DNA of 20,406 nucleotides from an uncultured Bacteroidales bacterium (GTDB lineage Bacteria > Bacteroidota > Bacteroidia > Bacteroidales > UBA932): the NCBI GenBank assembly GCA_900541925.1, contig UQMB01000021.1:1-20406 (forward strand). The letters run 5' to 3'. Position numbers and translations under genes: made by a program. Shown one piece after another: positions 13,141 through 20,393 of the stretch. The notes under the pieces were generated by a model that did not search any database, was not told where the DNA came from, and was given only the letters and a program-made list of their open reading frames with translations. Each line of letters opens with the position of its first letter. The stretch's first letter is position 1.

Positions 13141-16100
13141 TTAGAAGTTGAACTTGACACCAAGTATCCAGGTGCGCGGCCTCGGGTACATGTTGTTGTC
13201 GATTCCGGAGAAGATTTCCGGGTCGATGCCCTCGTAACCGGTGATGCACGCGACATTCTGTACTGTGGCGAAGACGCTGAAGTTCATCGGGACAGCCTTG
13301 CCGCCGTTGAATCTGAAGTTGCGGCTCAGGGTGATGTTGTCGATCTTCAGGAAAGAAGCGTCCTGCACATAGAGGTCGGAGAAGTACTGCGCAAAGGTAG
13401 CGAAGTTGTGCTCCTGCGCCGTATGGTAACGGTTGTTGACGAATCCGTTGGCCCAGAGGTCTGTGAGGAGGTCGCCGTCAGAGCCGACATTGTTGTAGAC
13501 ATAGTTGCCGACATTGGCGTGGGCGCTCATCGCCAGCGTCCAGTCCTTGTATGCCAGGCTGGTGTTGAAACCGAAGGTCCAGTCCGGAGCGGCCTTGTGG
13601 AAGCAGTACTTGTCGGCCGTGGTGATCTTGCCGTCGCCGTTGCGGTCCACATAAGCGCCTTCGATAGGCTTGCCGTCAGTGTCATATACCTGCTGGTATA
13701 CGAAGAACGAGTTCGGGGCATGTCCGGTCTGGTGTACCTGGATGGTGTTGCCGGTGCCTCCGGAGATGCCTCCGGTGGTGATGCCGTAATAGTCCGGACG
13801 CTCGTCGTCCGTGGTCAGCTTGGTGATGACGGTCTTGTTGTAGGATGTGTTGAATCCGAGAGTCCAGCTCCAGTCGCGGGTCTGTACCGGGATGGCGTTG
13901 ACCTCGAACTCGAATCCCTTGTTGGTGAGGTTTCCGATGTTGGCGTCAAGGTAGTTGGACAGGTTGGCGCCGGCGGCGACAGGGGTGCGGTTGAGCAGGT
14001 CCTTGGTGTCGCGCTTGTAGAAGTCGACGCTTCCGCTTATGCGGTCGGCGAGGAAGCCGTAGTCAAATCCGACATTGTATGTCGTGGTGGTCTCCCATTT
14101 CAGGTCCGCGTTGTATCCGAGCGGAGTGATAGGGATCAGCATGGTCTGGCCGAAGTGGTACATCGACTGGTTGGTGTTGTGCTTGTATGAGGCCAGAGTC
14201 GGATAGTCGCCCGACTGGAGGTCCTGCTGACCGGTCTGTCCCCAGCTGAGCCTGATCTTGAGGGCGGAGAGGACGTCGCTGTTCCTGATGAAATCTTCCT
14301 TGCCGAGGTTGTAGCTTGCGGCCACGGACGGGAAGAGGCCCCACTTGTTGTTGGAGAAGCGTGAGGTACCGTCATTTCGGAGGGTTGCCGTGAGGAGGAA
14401 CCTCTCGTTCCAGCTGTAGTTGAGCCTGCCGAAGAATGACACGAGGTAGTACTCGGTCTTGAAGGTTTTCGGGTTGCTCAGATAGTAGTCCGCCGCGCTG
14501 GGGAGAGTCCCGTCGGCCTTGTAGGCCACGTTGAAGGTCTCGTTGTAGAAGTGCTGCCATGAGTAGCCGGCCATGGCGTTGATGCTGTGCCTGCCCAGCT
14601 GCTTGTCATACTGCGCATAGAACTCGAGGGTGCGGTCAATCTTCTTCTGGTTGTAGTCGGTGTGCGAACCGGAACCGGACTGCTGCTTGGCGTGGAATGA
14701 CTGCTCCGTGCCCGGGGCGATGTCCACCGTGCCGTCGGATTTCGAGTAGTCGATACCGAGGTTGAGGTTGAGGTGAAGATCTTCGAATCCGTGGATCTTG
14801 TAGTCGAACTGCGCGTTGCCGATGAAACGCTTGGCGTTGGAGATGTCCTTCTTGTCGTTGAGCAGGGCTACCGGGTTCGAGATGGCCAACGTGTTGGCGT
14901 TATCGATGGTCGGAGTGCCTTTGCCGTTGTTCCACCAGAAGTAGCCGTTCAGGCCGTTCACGCTGTTGTCATAGACCGGCTGGGTCGGGTCCATCTTGAC
15001 CGCGTTGCCGATAGCGTCCTGATTGGCGAAACGGTTGTCCATGTTCATCCCCTTGCCGTTGAGGTTGATGACGAGGTGCTCGTCAAAGAGGGTAGGGGTG
15101 AGGTTGAGGGCGAGGGTCTCGCGCTTGAAGCTGGAGGTCTTGAGGGTACCGTCCTGGTTGTTGTAGCCGAGCGACACACGGAAAGGCATGTAGAACATCC
15201 TTGAGCCGCCCCCCCCCACCTTGCCGGAGAGGGCCACATTGCCGTCAATGCTCTTGCCGAGCTGGTAGATCTCCTTCTGCCAGTCGGTGTTCTCCTTTCC
15301 GAGAGCCTTGTAGGCTTCTCCTGAGTCGCCGAGGTACCACTTCATGATGTTGCGCATGCCGTCGCCGTCGAGCGTGTTGACGTACTTGGAGTTCTGGCTG
15401 ACGGAGGCTGTGACGTCCGCGCTGACATGAAGTCCCTGTGCGGTCTTGGAGCCTTTCTTGGTCGTGATCATGATGACGCCGTTGGATGCCCTGGATCCGT
15501 AGATCGCGGTGGCGGAGGCGTCCTTGAGGACCGTGAAGGTCTCGATGTCGTTAGGGTTGATGGATGCGAGCGCGTCGGACACGCCGCTGATTGCCGTCTC
15601 TGACAGAGGCAGGCCGTCCACGACCACGAGAGGGTTGTTGTTGGCCTTGAGGGATGAGCCGCCGCGGATGCGGATGGTGCTGCTTGAGCCCGGGGCTCCG
15701 TCGCCTGCGGTCACCACTACGCCGGCCGTCTTGCCCTGGAGGAGATCTGCCGGAGATGTGATGACGCCCTTGTTGAGCTGGTCAGCCTTGACCGCTGACA
15801 CCGAACCGGTCATGTCGCTCTTGCGGACTGTGCCGTAGCCGATCACGACCACCTCTTCGATGAATTCGCTGTCTTCCTTCAGGACGATTCTTGCAGGAAG
15901 CTGGGAAGCTTTGAAAGTGAGTGTAGTGTATCCGATGCAGCTGATTTCCACCGCAGCGGAAGATGAAGAGACTTTAAGACTGAAATTGCCGTCCAGATCC
16001 GTGGTCGTGCCGATGGTCGTGCCGGGTTCCATCACCGTGGCCCCGACGACCGGCCCCGCCTGGTCGACAACTACGCCCTTAACCTCGTATCCGCCGCTCT

Positions 16101-16170
16101 GGGCCGACACGCTGGCGGACATCACCGCACAGAGGGCGGCTGCCGCGAAGAGAGTAAGGATTCTTTTCAT
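13141..16170 (-). CDS. susC: SusC/RagA-family TonB-dependent outer-membrane transporter
   Basis: 1009 residues. Residues 1-23 are a signal peptide ending in VSAQ. A carboxypeptidase-D regulatory-like domain spans about 28-100 (VKGVVVDQAGPVVGATV). The TonB-box region is EEVVVIGYGT at 105-114. The plug domain follows (RIRGGSSLKANNNPLVVVDG, about 167-186) and then a beta-barrel that ends in a terminal aromatic (KFNF), as in outer-membrane proteins. It imports malto-oligosaccharides bound by SusD, powered by TonB/ExbBD encoded elsewhere. There is no N-terminal STN domain, so signalling through an anti-sigma factor is not expected. The gene starts 13 bp after the MFS gene and ends 12 bp before susD. 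A nine-G run lies inside the coding region. Confidence 0.96.
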   Translation of the reverse strand: MKRILTLFAAAALCAVMSASVSAQSGGYEVKGVVVDQAGPVVGATVMEPGTTIGTTTDLDGNFSLKVSSSSAAVEISCIGYTTLTFKASQLPARIVLKEDSEFIEEVVVIGYGTVRKSDMTGSVSAVKADQLNKGVITSPADLLQGKTAGVVVTAGDGAPGSSSTIRIRGGSSLKANNNPLVVVDGLPLSETAISGVSDALASINPNDIETFTVLKDASATAIYGSRASNGVIMITTKKGSKTAQGLHVSADVTASVSQNSKYVNTLDGDGMRNIMKWYLGDSGEAYKALGKENTDWQKEIYQLGKSIDGNVALSGKVGGGGSRMFYMPFRVSLGYNNQDGTLKTSSFKRETLALNLTPTLFDEHLVINLNGKGMNMDNRFANQDAIGNAVKMDPTQPVYDNSVNGLNGYFWWNNGKGTPTIDNANTLAISNPVALLNDKKDISNAKRFIGNAQFDYKIHGFEDLHLNLNLGIDYSKSDGTVDIAPGTEQSFHAKQQSGSGSHTDYNQKKIDRTLEFYAQYDKQLGRHSINAMAGYSWQHFYNETFNVAYKADGTLPSAADYYLSNPKTFKTEYYLVSFFGRLNYSWNERFLLTATLRNDGTSRFSNNKWGLFPSVAASYNLGKEDFIRNSDVLSALKIRLSWGQTGQQDLQSGDYPTLASYKHNTNQSMYHFGQTMLIPITPLGYNADLKWETTTTYNVGFDYGFLADRISGSVDFYKRDTKDLLNRTPVAAGANLSNYLDANIGNLTNKGFEFEVNAIPVQTRDWSWTLGFNTSYNKTVITKLTTDDERPDYYGITTGGISGGTGNTIQVHQTGHAPNSFFVYQQVYDTDGKPIEGAYVDRNGDGKITTADKYCFHKAAPDWTFGFNTSLAYKDWTLAMSAHANVGNYVYNNVGSDGDLLTDLWANGFVNNRYHTAQEHNFATFAQYFSDLYVQDASFLKIDNITLSRNFRFNGGKAVPMNFSVFATVQNVACITGYEGIDPEIFSGIDNNMYPRPRTWILGVKFNF
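15209..15217 (-). repeat. nine-base G homopolymer inside susC
   Basis: Nine consecutive G on the coding (minus) strand span residues 318-321 (V-G-G-G) in an early barrel turn of SusC (KVGGGGSRM). A gain or loss of one base would shift the frame after about one third of the protein. In this sequence the frame is intact. Confidence 0.8.
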
Positions 16171-16183
16171 TTGATGTTGATGG

Positions 16184-17518
16184 TTAGTTTATGTTGGTGT
16201 TTTTATGTTCTTTGATGATGGTTGTCGCCGCGCACCCGCATATCAGCAGCATGCCGGCGACCACGAGCATGTTGGCCTGCGAGCCCCCGACAAGTTTCAG
16301 CACGCCGCCTCCGAGGGCCGCCGCCACTATCTGCGGCAGGCAGATGGTGCAGTTGAAAAGACCCAGATAGCTGCCCAGATGATCCCCGGAGAGGGCGTTG
16401 GTCAGCAGTGTGAACGGTATCGCGAGCATCGCGGCCCAGGCCGCCCCGATCAGCAGGTACGAGCACAGAAGCAGGTACTGGTCGTGAATGAACGCCACAG
16501 AGATGAACCCGGCCGCCCCGATCAGCAGGCTGACCGCATAGGCTGTCTTGAGCGACTTGAACCTCGGGATCACGATGGCCCAGATGATGGAGCCAATGGC
16601 CTGCACGGCGAACACCACACCGATCCAGTTGCCGGCGGCCTGATAGCCCGCGGACGCCGGATCAGTGCTGCCCCAGCAGTTCCTGGCCACGGCCCCGTTG
16701 GAGTAGGTCCACATATACATGAACGCCGCCCAACAGAAAAACTGCACGAGTCCCACGGTCCAGAAGGTCCGCGGCGCATGGCGCAGCAGCTGTATGAACC
16801 CCGCCCCGCCGGTGTCCTGCCGTTGCGGGTCAATCCCGTGGAACTCAGCATACTCCTTGGGCGGCATCTCCTTGACTCTGGAGAATGTGAACAGCACGCA
16901 GGCGATCAATATCAGCGCCCCGCAGTAGAAGCTCCAGATTACCGATGGCGGTATCTGTCCCTTGGGGGCGGTGTTGGCGATGCCTATCCAGGTGAAGAAT
17001 ATAGGGAAAAGGTAGCCCACGAGGCTGCCGGCGTTGCACAACAGGGACTGTATCGAGTACGCCTGAGCCTTCTGGGATTCGCCCACCATGTCTCCCACCA
17101 TCATCTTGAACGGCTGCATCGCGACATTGATGGAAGTGTCGAGGAAAATCAGGGAGAAAAGCCCGAACCACATCGCCCCGTTGAGTCCGAGGAACAGACG
17201 GGCCGAGAAATCGAGGCTCCCGGCGTTCGGCAGCAGCGCCATCACGGCTACGGCCGTCACCGCCCCTGCGAGAAGATACGGCTTGCGCCTGCCCATCCTG
17301 CACCACGTACGGTCGGACCACTTGCCTATCAGCGGCTGGACGATCATCCCCATCAGCGGGGGCAGTATCCAGAAGAAGCTGAGCTGGTGCGGATCCGCTC
17401 CGAGGGTGGCGAAGATTCTGCTTATGTTGGCGCTCTGGAGTGCGTAGGCTATCTGGACCCCGAAAAAGCCGAAGCTCAGATTCCACATCTGCCAGAAACT
17501 CAGTTTATGCTCTTGCAT
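16184..17518 (-). CDS. MFS sugar transporter, maltose/maltodextrin type (SLC45/GPH-like)
   Basis: 444 residues with about twelve hydrophobic segments and no cleaved signal peptide; an inner-membrane carrier. The start MQEHKLSFWQMWNLSFGFFGVQIAYALQ is typical of the maltose-type MFS proteins found beside Bacteroidota starch genes. The loop after the second segment has the MFS motif PLIGKWSDRTWCRMGRRKPY (about 62-81), a D-x-R and GRR-type signature. Expected role: proton-coupled uptake of maltose or short maltodextrins from periplasm to cytoplasm, supplying MalQ. It is the first gene of the operon, 13 bp before susC. The substrate is inferred from the neighbours and family, not shown. ATG 17518-17516 leaves a leader of roughly 25 nt from the proposed promoter. 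Confidence 0.88.
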   Translation of the reverse strand: MQEHKLSFWQMWNLSFGFFGVQIAYALQSANISRIFATLGADPHQLSFFWILPPLMGMIVQPLIGKWSDRTWCRMGRRKPYLLAGAVTAVAVMALLPNAGSLDFSARLFLGLNGAMWFGLFSLIFLDTSINVAMQPFKMMVGDMVGESQKAQAYSIQSLLCNAGSLVGYLFPIFFTWIGIANTAPKGQIPPSVIWSFYCGALILIACVLFTFSRVKEMPPKEYAEFHGIDPQRQDTGGAGFIQLLRHAPRTFWTVGLVQFFCWAAFMYMWTYSNGAVARNCWGSTDPASAGYQAAGNWIGVVFAVQAIGSIIWAIVIPRFKSLKTAYAVSLLIGAAGFISVAFIHDQYLLLCSYLLIGAAWAAMLAIPFTLLTNALSGDHLGSYLGLFNCTICLPQIVAAALGGGVLKLVGGSQANMLVVAGMLLICGCAATTIIKEHKNTNIN

Positions 17519-17547
17519 CAGTTATAGTATTATCGTGTGTCAATGGG

Positions 17548-17555
17548 CAAATAAA
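17548..17555 (-). promoter_or_regulatory. proposed -7 element of the sus operon promoter
   Basis: On the minus strand TTTATTTG matches TAnnTTTG in seven of eight positions and would start transcription near 17542, giving a leader of about 24 nt for the MFS gene. At the -33 distance there is only TTCA (17578-17575) rather than TTTG. A weak -33 is common for promoters that need an activator. Confidence 0.4.
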
Positions 17556-17563
17556 CGCATAAA

Positions 17564-17571
17564 TATATTTG
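17564..17571 (+). promoter_or_regulatory. proposed -7 element for the kinase/regulator operon
   Basis: TATATTTG matches TAnnTTTG exactly. No TTTG occurs 19-21 bp upstream, so the -33 element is poor. The predicted start near 17577 leaves a leader of about 80 nt before the kinase ATG at 17659. It faces away from, and nearly touches, the sus promoter element. Confidence 0.45.
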
Positions 17572-17586
17572 TAATGAATAGCGTGA

Positions 17587-17620
17587 GGACGAATTGCAGG
17601 GATTTCGGGATGAACGGTTG
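17587..17620 (-). promoter_or_regulatory. candidate LytTR-regulator binding site: two direct repeats 21 bp apart
   Basis: Read on the minus strand, ACCGTTCATCC (17618-17608) and GCAATTCGTCC (17597-17587) share most bases and are exactly 21 bp apart, two helical turns. The first nine bases ACCGTTCAT fit the general LytTR-box pattern [TA][AC][CA]GTTN[AG][TG] at every position; GCAATTCGT fits at seven of nine. The site lies about 45-75 bp upstream of the proposed sus operon start, a normal activator position, and in the leader of the kinase gene. Confidence 0.45.
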
Positions 17621-17658
17621 TATTTTGAAGAATAATCATTACCTTCACACTCGTTATT

Positions 17659-18795
17659 ATGATAATTTCCAAAGACAGCTGGATAATACACATCTTTGCT
17701 GCTTTGCATGCGATTGTGTCGTTTGTCTGCTATTCCACTGGAATAGCGGATGAACTTATGCTGACCCTGCTTACGATGTTCCTTGTCGTGATGCTATGCT
17801 TCAGGCGCAGGGTGGGCGTGCTGTTCATGGCCATTGCCGTAATCCTTGTCAATCCCCTGGGATTCAGTGTCGGGATGGGCCTTGCCTCGCTGCTGTCCCT
17901 CCTGCCGCTTCCGGTCACGGTCGTGCACTCTCTCTCCACGCTTGTCTGCACCGAGATTCTCGGCTGGAGCACGGAGTTCTGTGCATTGAGATTCGGCTCT
18001 TCAGCCGGTCCCGGGGCCAGTGACGGGCGCAGCCTGCGCTGGCTTCTGCTCGCCTTTGTCCTGATAATCATGGTGCGTCTCGTCCTGATATTTGCCGTCT
18101 CCGGATTTCAGGGGCCGCGCACATTCGTGATCGAGATGCTGCTTGACTATATATTCAGTTGTGTCATCATCATCTGGGTGGCGGAATATGCCATAAGGTC
18201 CAGGGAACAGGCTGAGCGTGAGGCGGAGAAAGCCAACCTGGCCCTGTTCCGTTACATTAAGCTCAAGCAGCAGGTCAACCCCCACTTCCTGTTCAATTCT
18301 CTCAATGTGCTTGACTGCCTCATACAGGAGCAGTCCGCGCAGGAGGCGAGCGACTATACCCACAAGCTCGCGGAGATTTATCGTTATATGCTGAGGCACG
18401 AAGAAGAGACCCTTGTCAGTCTCCGTGACGAGATGGTTTTCGTGGAGGATTATGTCGGCTTGCTTAAGGTCCGCTTCCCTGAGGGCTTCGTGATGGAGGT
18501 GGACATTCCGGAGAGCTGCATGTCGCGGCGCGTGGTGCCGTGCAGTGTGCAGCTTCTTATCGAGAATGCATTGAAACACAATGCTGTCAGTGCCCAGTCG
18601 CCTCTTCGCATCTCTGTTGTGGCGGACGGCTCCGGGGTGACGGTCACCAATAATATATGTCCCAAATTGTCGGGGTCCGAGTCTACCGGCCTGGGGTTGA
18701 AGTATCTTCGCAGGCAGTATGAAGACATTTCAGGCAAGGCCGTCACGGTCAGGTCGGACGCCGGGTTCTATTCAGTAAATCTTCCTTTGTTATGA
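17659..18795 (+). CDS. LytS/YehU-type membrane sensor histidine kinase
   Basis: 378 residues. Residues about 8-180 are mostly hydrophobic, with about five or six membrane segments (for example 33-48, 52-82, 128-148, 160-176) and no obvious periplasmic sensor domain. A short charged coiled-coil-like linker (about 180-196) leads to the His_kinase domain: QQVNPHFLFNSLN, phospho-acceptor H209. An HATPase-like region follows with N-box LLIENALKHN (299-308) and glycine box STGLGL (342-347). It should phosphorylate the response regulator encoded next, with which it overlaps by 4 bp (ATGA). The signal is unknown; position next to the sus operon suggests maltose/starch state or transport flux, but the sequence does not show this. 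ATG at 17659 is kept because it begins just before the first hydrophobic segment. Confidence 0.9.
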   Translation: MIISKDSWIIHIFAALHAIVSFVCYSTGIADELMLTLLTMFLVVMLCFRRRVGVLFMAIAVILVNPLGFSVGMGLASLLSLLPLPVTVVHSLSTLVCTEILGWSTEFCALRFGSSAGPGASDGRSLRWLLLAFVLIIMVRLVLIFAVSGFQGPRTFVIEMLLDYIFSCVIIIWVAEYAIRSREQAEREAEKANLALFRYIKLKQQVNPHFLFNSLNVLDCLIQEQSAQEASDYTHKLAEIYRYMLRHEEETLVSLRDEMVFVEDYVGLLKVRFPEGFVMEVDIPESCMSRRVVPCSVQLLIENALKHNAVSAQSPLRISVVADGSGVTVTNNICPKLSGSESTGLGLKYLRRQYEDISGKAVTVRSDAGFYSVNLPLL

Positions 18796-19544
18796 CAGTT
18801 CTCATAGTAGAAGACGAGGCCATGTCGAGGGCCCGGCTCGCCCGGAGCATCGGTGCCCGTTTCCCTGATCTGACCATTGTGGGCATGACGGATTCCGTCG
18901 CCTCTACGGTGGCGTGGCTTGACGCCAACCCGACTCCTGACATCATCTTCATGGATGTGGAACTGTCCGATGGCGACTGTTTCGAGATTTTCCGCCAGCG
19001 GGAACTGTCCTCGCAGGTCATAATGACCACTGCGTACGACTCTTATGCCATCAAGGCCTTCGAGACGGGAAGCATTGACTACCTGCTCAAGCCTTACGAT
19101 GTCACCGCCCTTGAGCGCGCCGTCGGAAGATGTCGCGAGCGTGGAGCTTCCGGCGCGGAGAATGTCGGCGCCCTTCTGGCCGGATTGGGGCTGCGCGGCA
19201 AGAAGCAATACCGCGGCAGGATAATCGTCAGGATAGGGGAGCGGATTATACCGGTCAATGTCTCTGATGTGGCGTGCTTCTATTCTGAGGGCAAGTCCAA
19301 CAGCCTTATGACGGATGACGGGAAGAAGTATATAATCGACATGACCATTGATTCTCTTGACGGGGAACTTGACCCGGAACTGTTCTTCAGGGTGTCAAGG
19401 GGATGCATAGTCTCGCGCAAGTCCGTCAAGAGCGTCACGAAGCTCGCCAACTCCCGCCTCGGGATATGCCTGGAGCCGGAGCCGCCTGTGGAGATGACCG
19501 TGTCGCGCTCCCGGGTGGAGGATTTCCTCTCCTGGCTGGAGTAG
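18792..19544 (+). CDS. LytTR-family response regulator (LytR/AlgR type)
   Basis: 250 residues. The receiver domain spans 1-115, with acidic pocket E7/D8, phospho-acceptor D55 (IIFMDVELSD), T80 (MTTAYDS) and K100 (DYLLKPYD). The LytTR DNA-binding domain spans about 143-250 (RIIVRIGERIIPVNVSDVA...FYSEGKSN...FFRVSRGCIVSRKSV). It pairs with the kinase immediately upstream, whose stop it overlaps. LytTR regulators bind paired direct repeats about two helical turns apart, and such a pair occurs between this operon and the sus operon. It is the most likely transcription regulator of the sus genes here; no SusR-like gene is in the window. The stop codon lies 11 bp from that of the convergent folE gene. 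Confidence 0.93.
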   Translation: MTVLIVEDEAMSRARLARSIGARFPDLTIVGMTDSVASTVAWLDANPTPDIIFMDVELSDGDCFEIFRQRELSSQVIMTTAYDSYAIKAFETGSIDYLLKPYDVTALERAVGRCRERGASGAENVGALLAGLGLRGKKQYRGRIIVRIGERIIPVNVSDVACFYSEGKSNSLMTDDGKKYIIDMTIDSLDGELDPELFFRVSRGCIVSRKSVKSVTKLANSRLGICLEPEPPVEMTVSRSRVEDFLSWLE

Positions 19545-19555
19545 CTATTTTTCGC

Positions 19556-20134
19556 TTACTTGATATAAGACAGGAATTCGCTCCGCACCCGCGCGCTTGT
19601 CCGGAATGCGCCGGTCAGGCAGGTGGTCGTCATCACCCCTCCCTTGCGGGAACCGCGCCCTTCCTTGCACAGATGCCGTCCTTTCATCATGAGGGCCATG
19701 CCTCTCGGCGGATTCTCGTCGCCCAGGGCGAGGGTCAGCATGTCCACCACATCATGGACGAGCCGCTCCTGAACCTGAAGCCTGGAGGAGCAGTAGTCAA
19801 TCACGCGGCCTATTTTGGAGAGGCCCAGGATCCGGCCTTTAGGATTGGGGAGATAGGCGAACCAATACTCTCCGAAGAAACTGCGGCAGTGATGCTCGCA
19901 GATGGAATAGAAGGTGCCGCTGTCCACGACCATGTCGTCGTAGATGATGCCGTCCTGCCCGTTGGGGAAAGTAGTGATGAGCGGAGCCTCTTCCGGGTCG
20001 TAGCCCCGGAAAATCTCCTTGAACATACGCAGCATCCTGTCCGGGGTGCCCTGCAGGCCCACCCTGTCCGGGTCTTCCCCTATATATTCCAGCAGTTCAC
20101 GGATGTCCTGCCGAGCCTGTTCTTCTGTTATCAT
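19556..20134 (-). CDS. folE: GTP cyclohydrolase I (FolE1 type)
   Basis: 192 residues from ATG 20134. It converts GTP to 7,8-dihydroneopterin triphosphate, the first step of folate (and preQ/biopterin-type) synthesis, in the cytoplasm as a multimer. The zinc ligands of the family are present: C79 and H82 in CEHH, and C156 in GRHLCKEGRGSRK. Also seen are GLSKIGRVIDY (104-114), LQVQERL (119-125) and the TTTCLTGAF end motif. A TTG at 20161 could extend the frame by nine residues, but the ATG begins at the normal family start (MITEEQ). The sequence after CEHH is CRSFFG, where many members have a proline before the aromatic pair. It converges on the response-regulator gene and has its own promoter; a functional link to starch use is not expected. 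Confidence 0.93.
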   Translation of the reverse strand: MITEEQARQDIRELLEYIGEDPDRVGLQGTPDRMLRMFKEIFRGYDPEEAPLITTFPNGQDGIIYDDMVVDSGTFYSICEHHCRSFFGEYWFAYLPNPKGRILGLSKIGRVIDYCSSRLQVQERLVHDVVDMLTLALGDENPPRGMALMMKGRHLCKEGRGSRKGGVMTTTCLTGAFRTSARVRSEFLSYIK

Positions 20135-20158
20135 TGACAGTCGATATAAATAACGGCT

Positions 20159-20190
20159 CAAAATTCGGCATAAAAAACAAGATTGTCAAC
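20159..20190 (-). promoter_or_regulatory. proposed folE promoter
   Basis: On the minus strand GTTG (20190-20187) is followed after 20 bp by GAATTTTG (20166-20159), matching the Bacteroidota TTTG/TAnnTTTG pattern in three of four and six of eight positions (the first and third bases here fall on T and the free N sites, so the real loss is one key base). The predicted leader is about 20 nt. Confidence 0.45.
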
Positions 20191-20283
20191 TGCTCGCCAT
20201 TACCTGTTGCCTGTGGAAGCGCGAAGAAAGCCTTGTGCGGCGTTTTTCCGCCCGGGCCGGTCTGGCTTGCATGCCCAGGCGCG

Positions 20284-20393
20284 CGTCCCGTACAGAAAAC
20301 GGCTCTTTCCTATACGGGAGGCCCCACAGTGTACCGTACAGAGACCACAGCAACCCCGTCCCGTACAGAAAACAGGGGTCTGCCGTACCGAAT
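20284..20393. repeat. cluster of CCGTACAG-type repeats with inverted repeats
   Basis: The 17-mer CGTCCCGTACAGAAAAC occurs exactly twice (20284-20300 and 20357-20373). A diverged copy CCGTACAGAGAC lies at 20334-20345 and CCGTACCGAA at 20383. The first copy opens a perfect inverted repeat TCCCGTA/TACGGGA (20286-20292 with 20313-20319); the last full copy sits inside ACCCC/GGGGT (20353-20357 with 20375-20379). No gene is convincing here. The stretch between the folE promoter and these repeats (20191-20283) shows nothing I can assign. Confidence 0.55.

Noticed and set aside
13141..16170. SusC acting as a signalling transducer for an ECF sigma/anti-sigma pair
   Set aside because: There is no N-terminal STN domain, and no FecI/FecR-like genes are in the window.
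16205..17527. Long open frame of 440 codons on the plus strand, antisense to the MFS gene
   Set aside because: It mirrors a membrane-protein gene in GC-rich DNA; its translation is rich in H, R, G and P with no recognisable domain, while the minus strand encodes a full MFS protein.
20135..20161. TTG start extending folE by nine residues
   Set aside because: The extra residues (MSRYLYRLS) are not part of the family, and the proposed promoter would put the RNA start inside this extension.
20284..20393. CRISPR array
   Set aside because: Only two exact copies, uneven spacing, no cas genes nearby and diverged extra copies.
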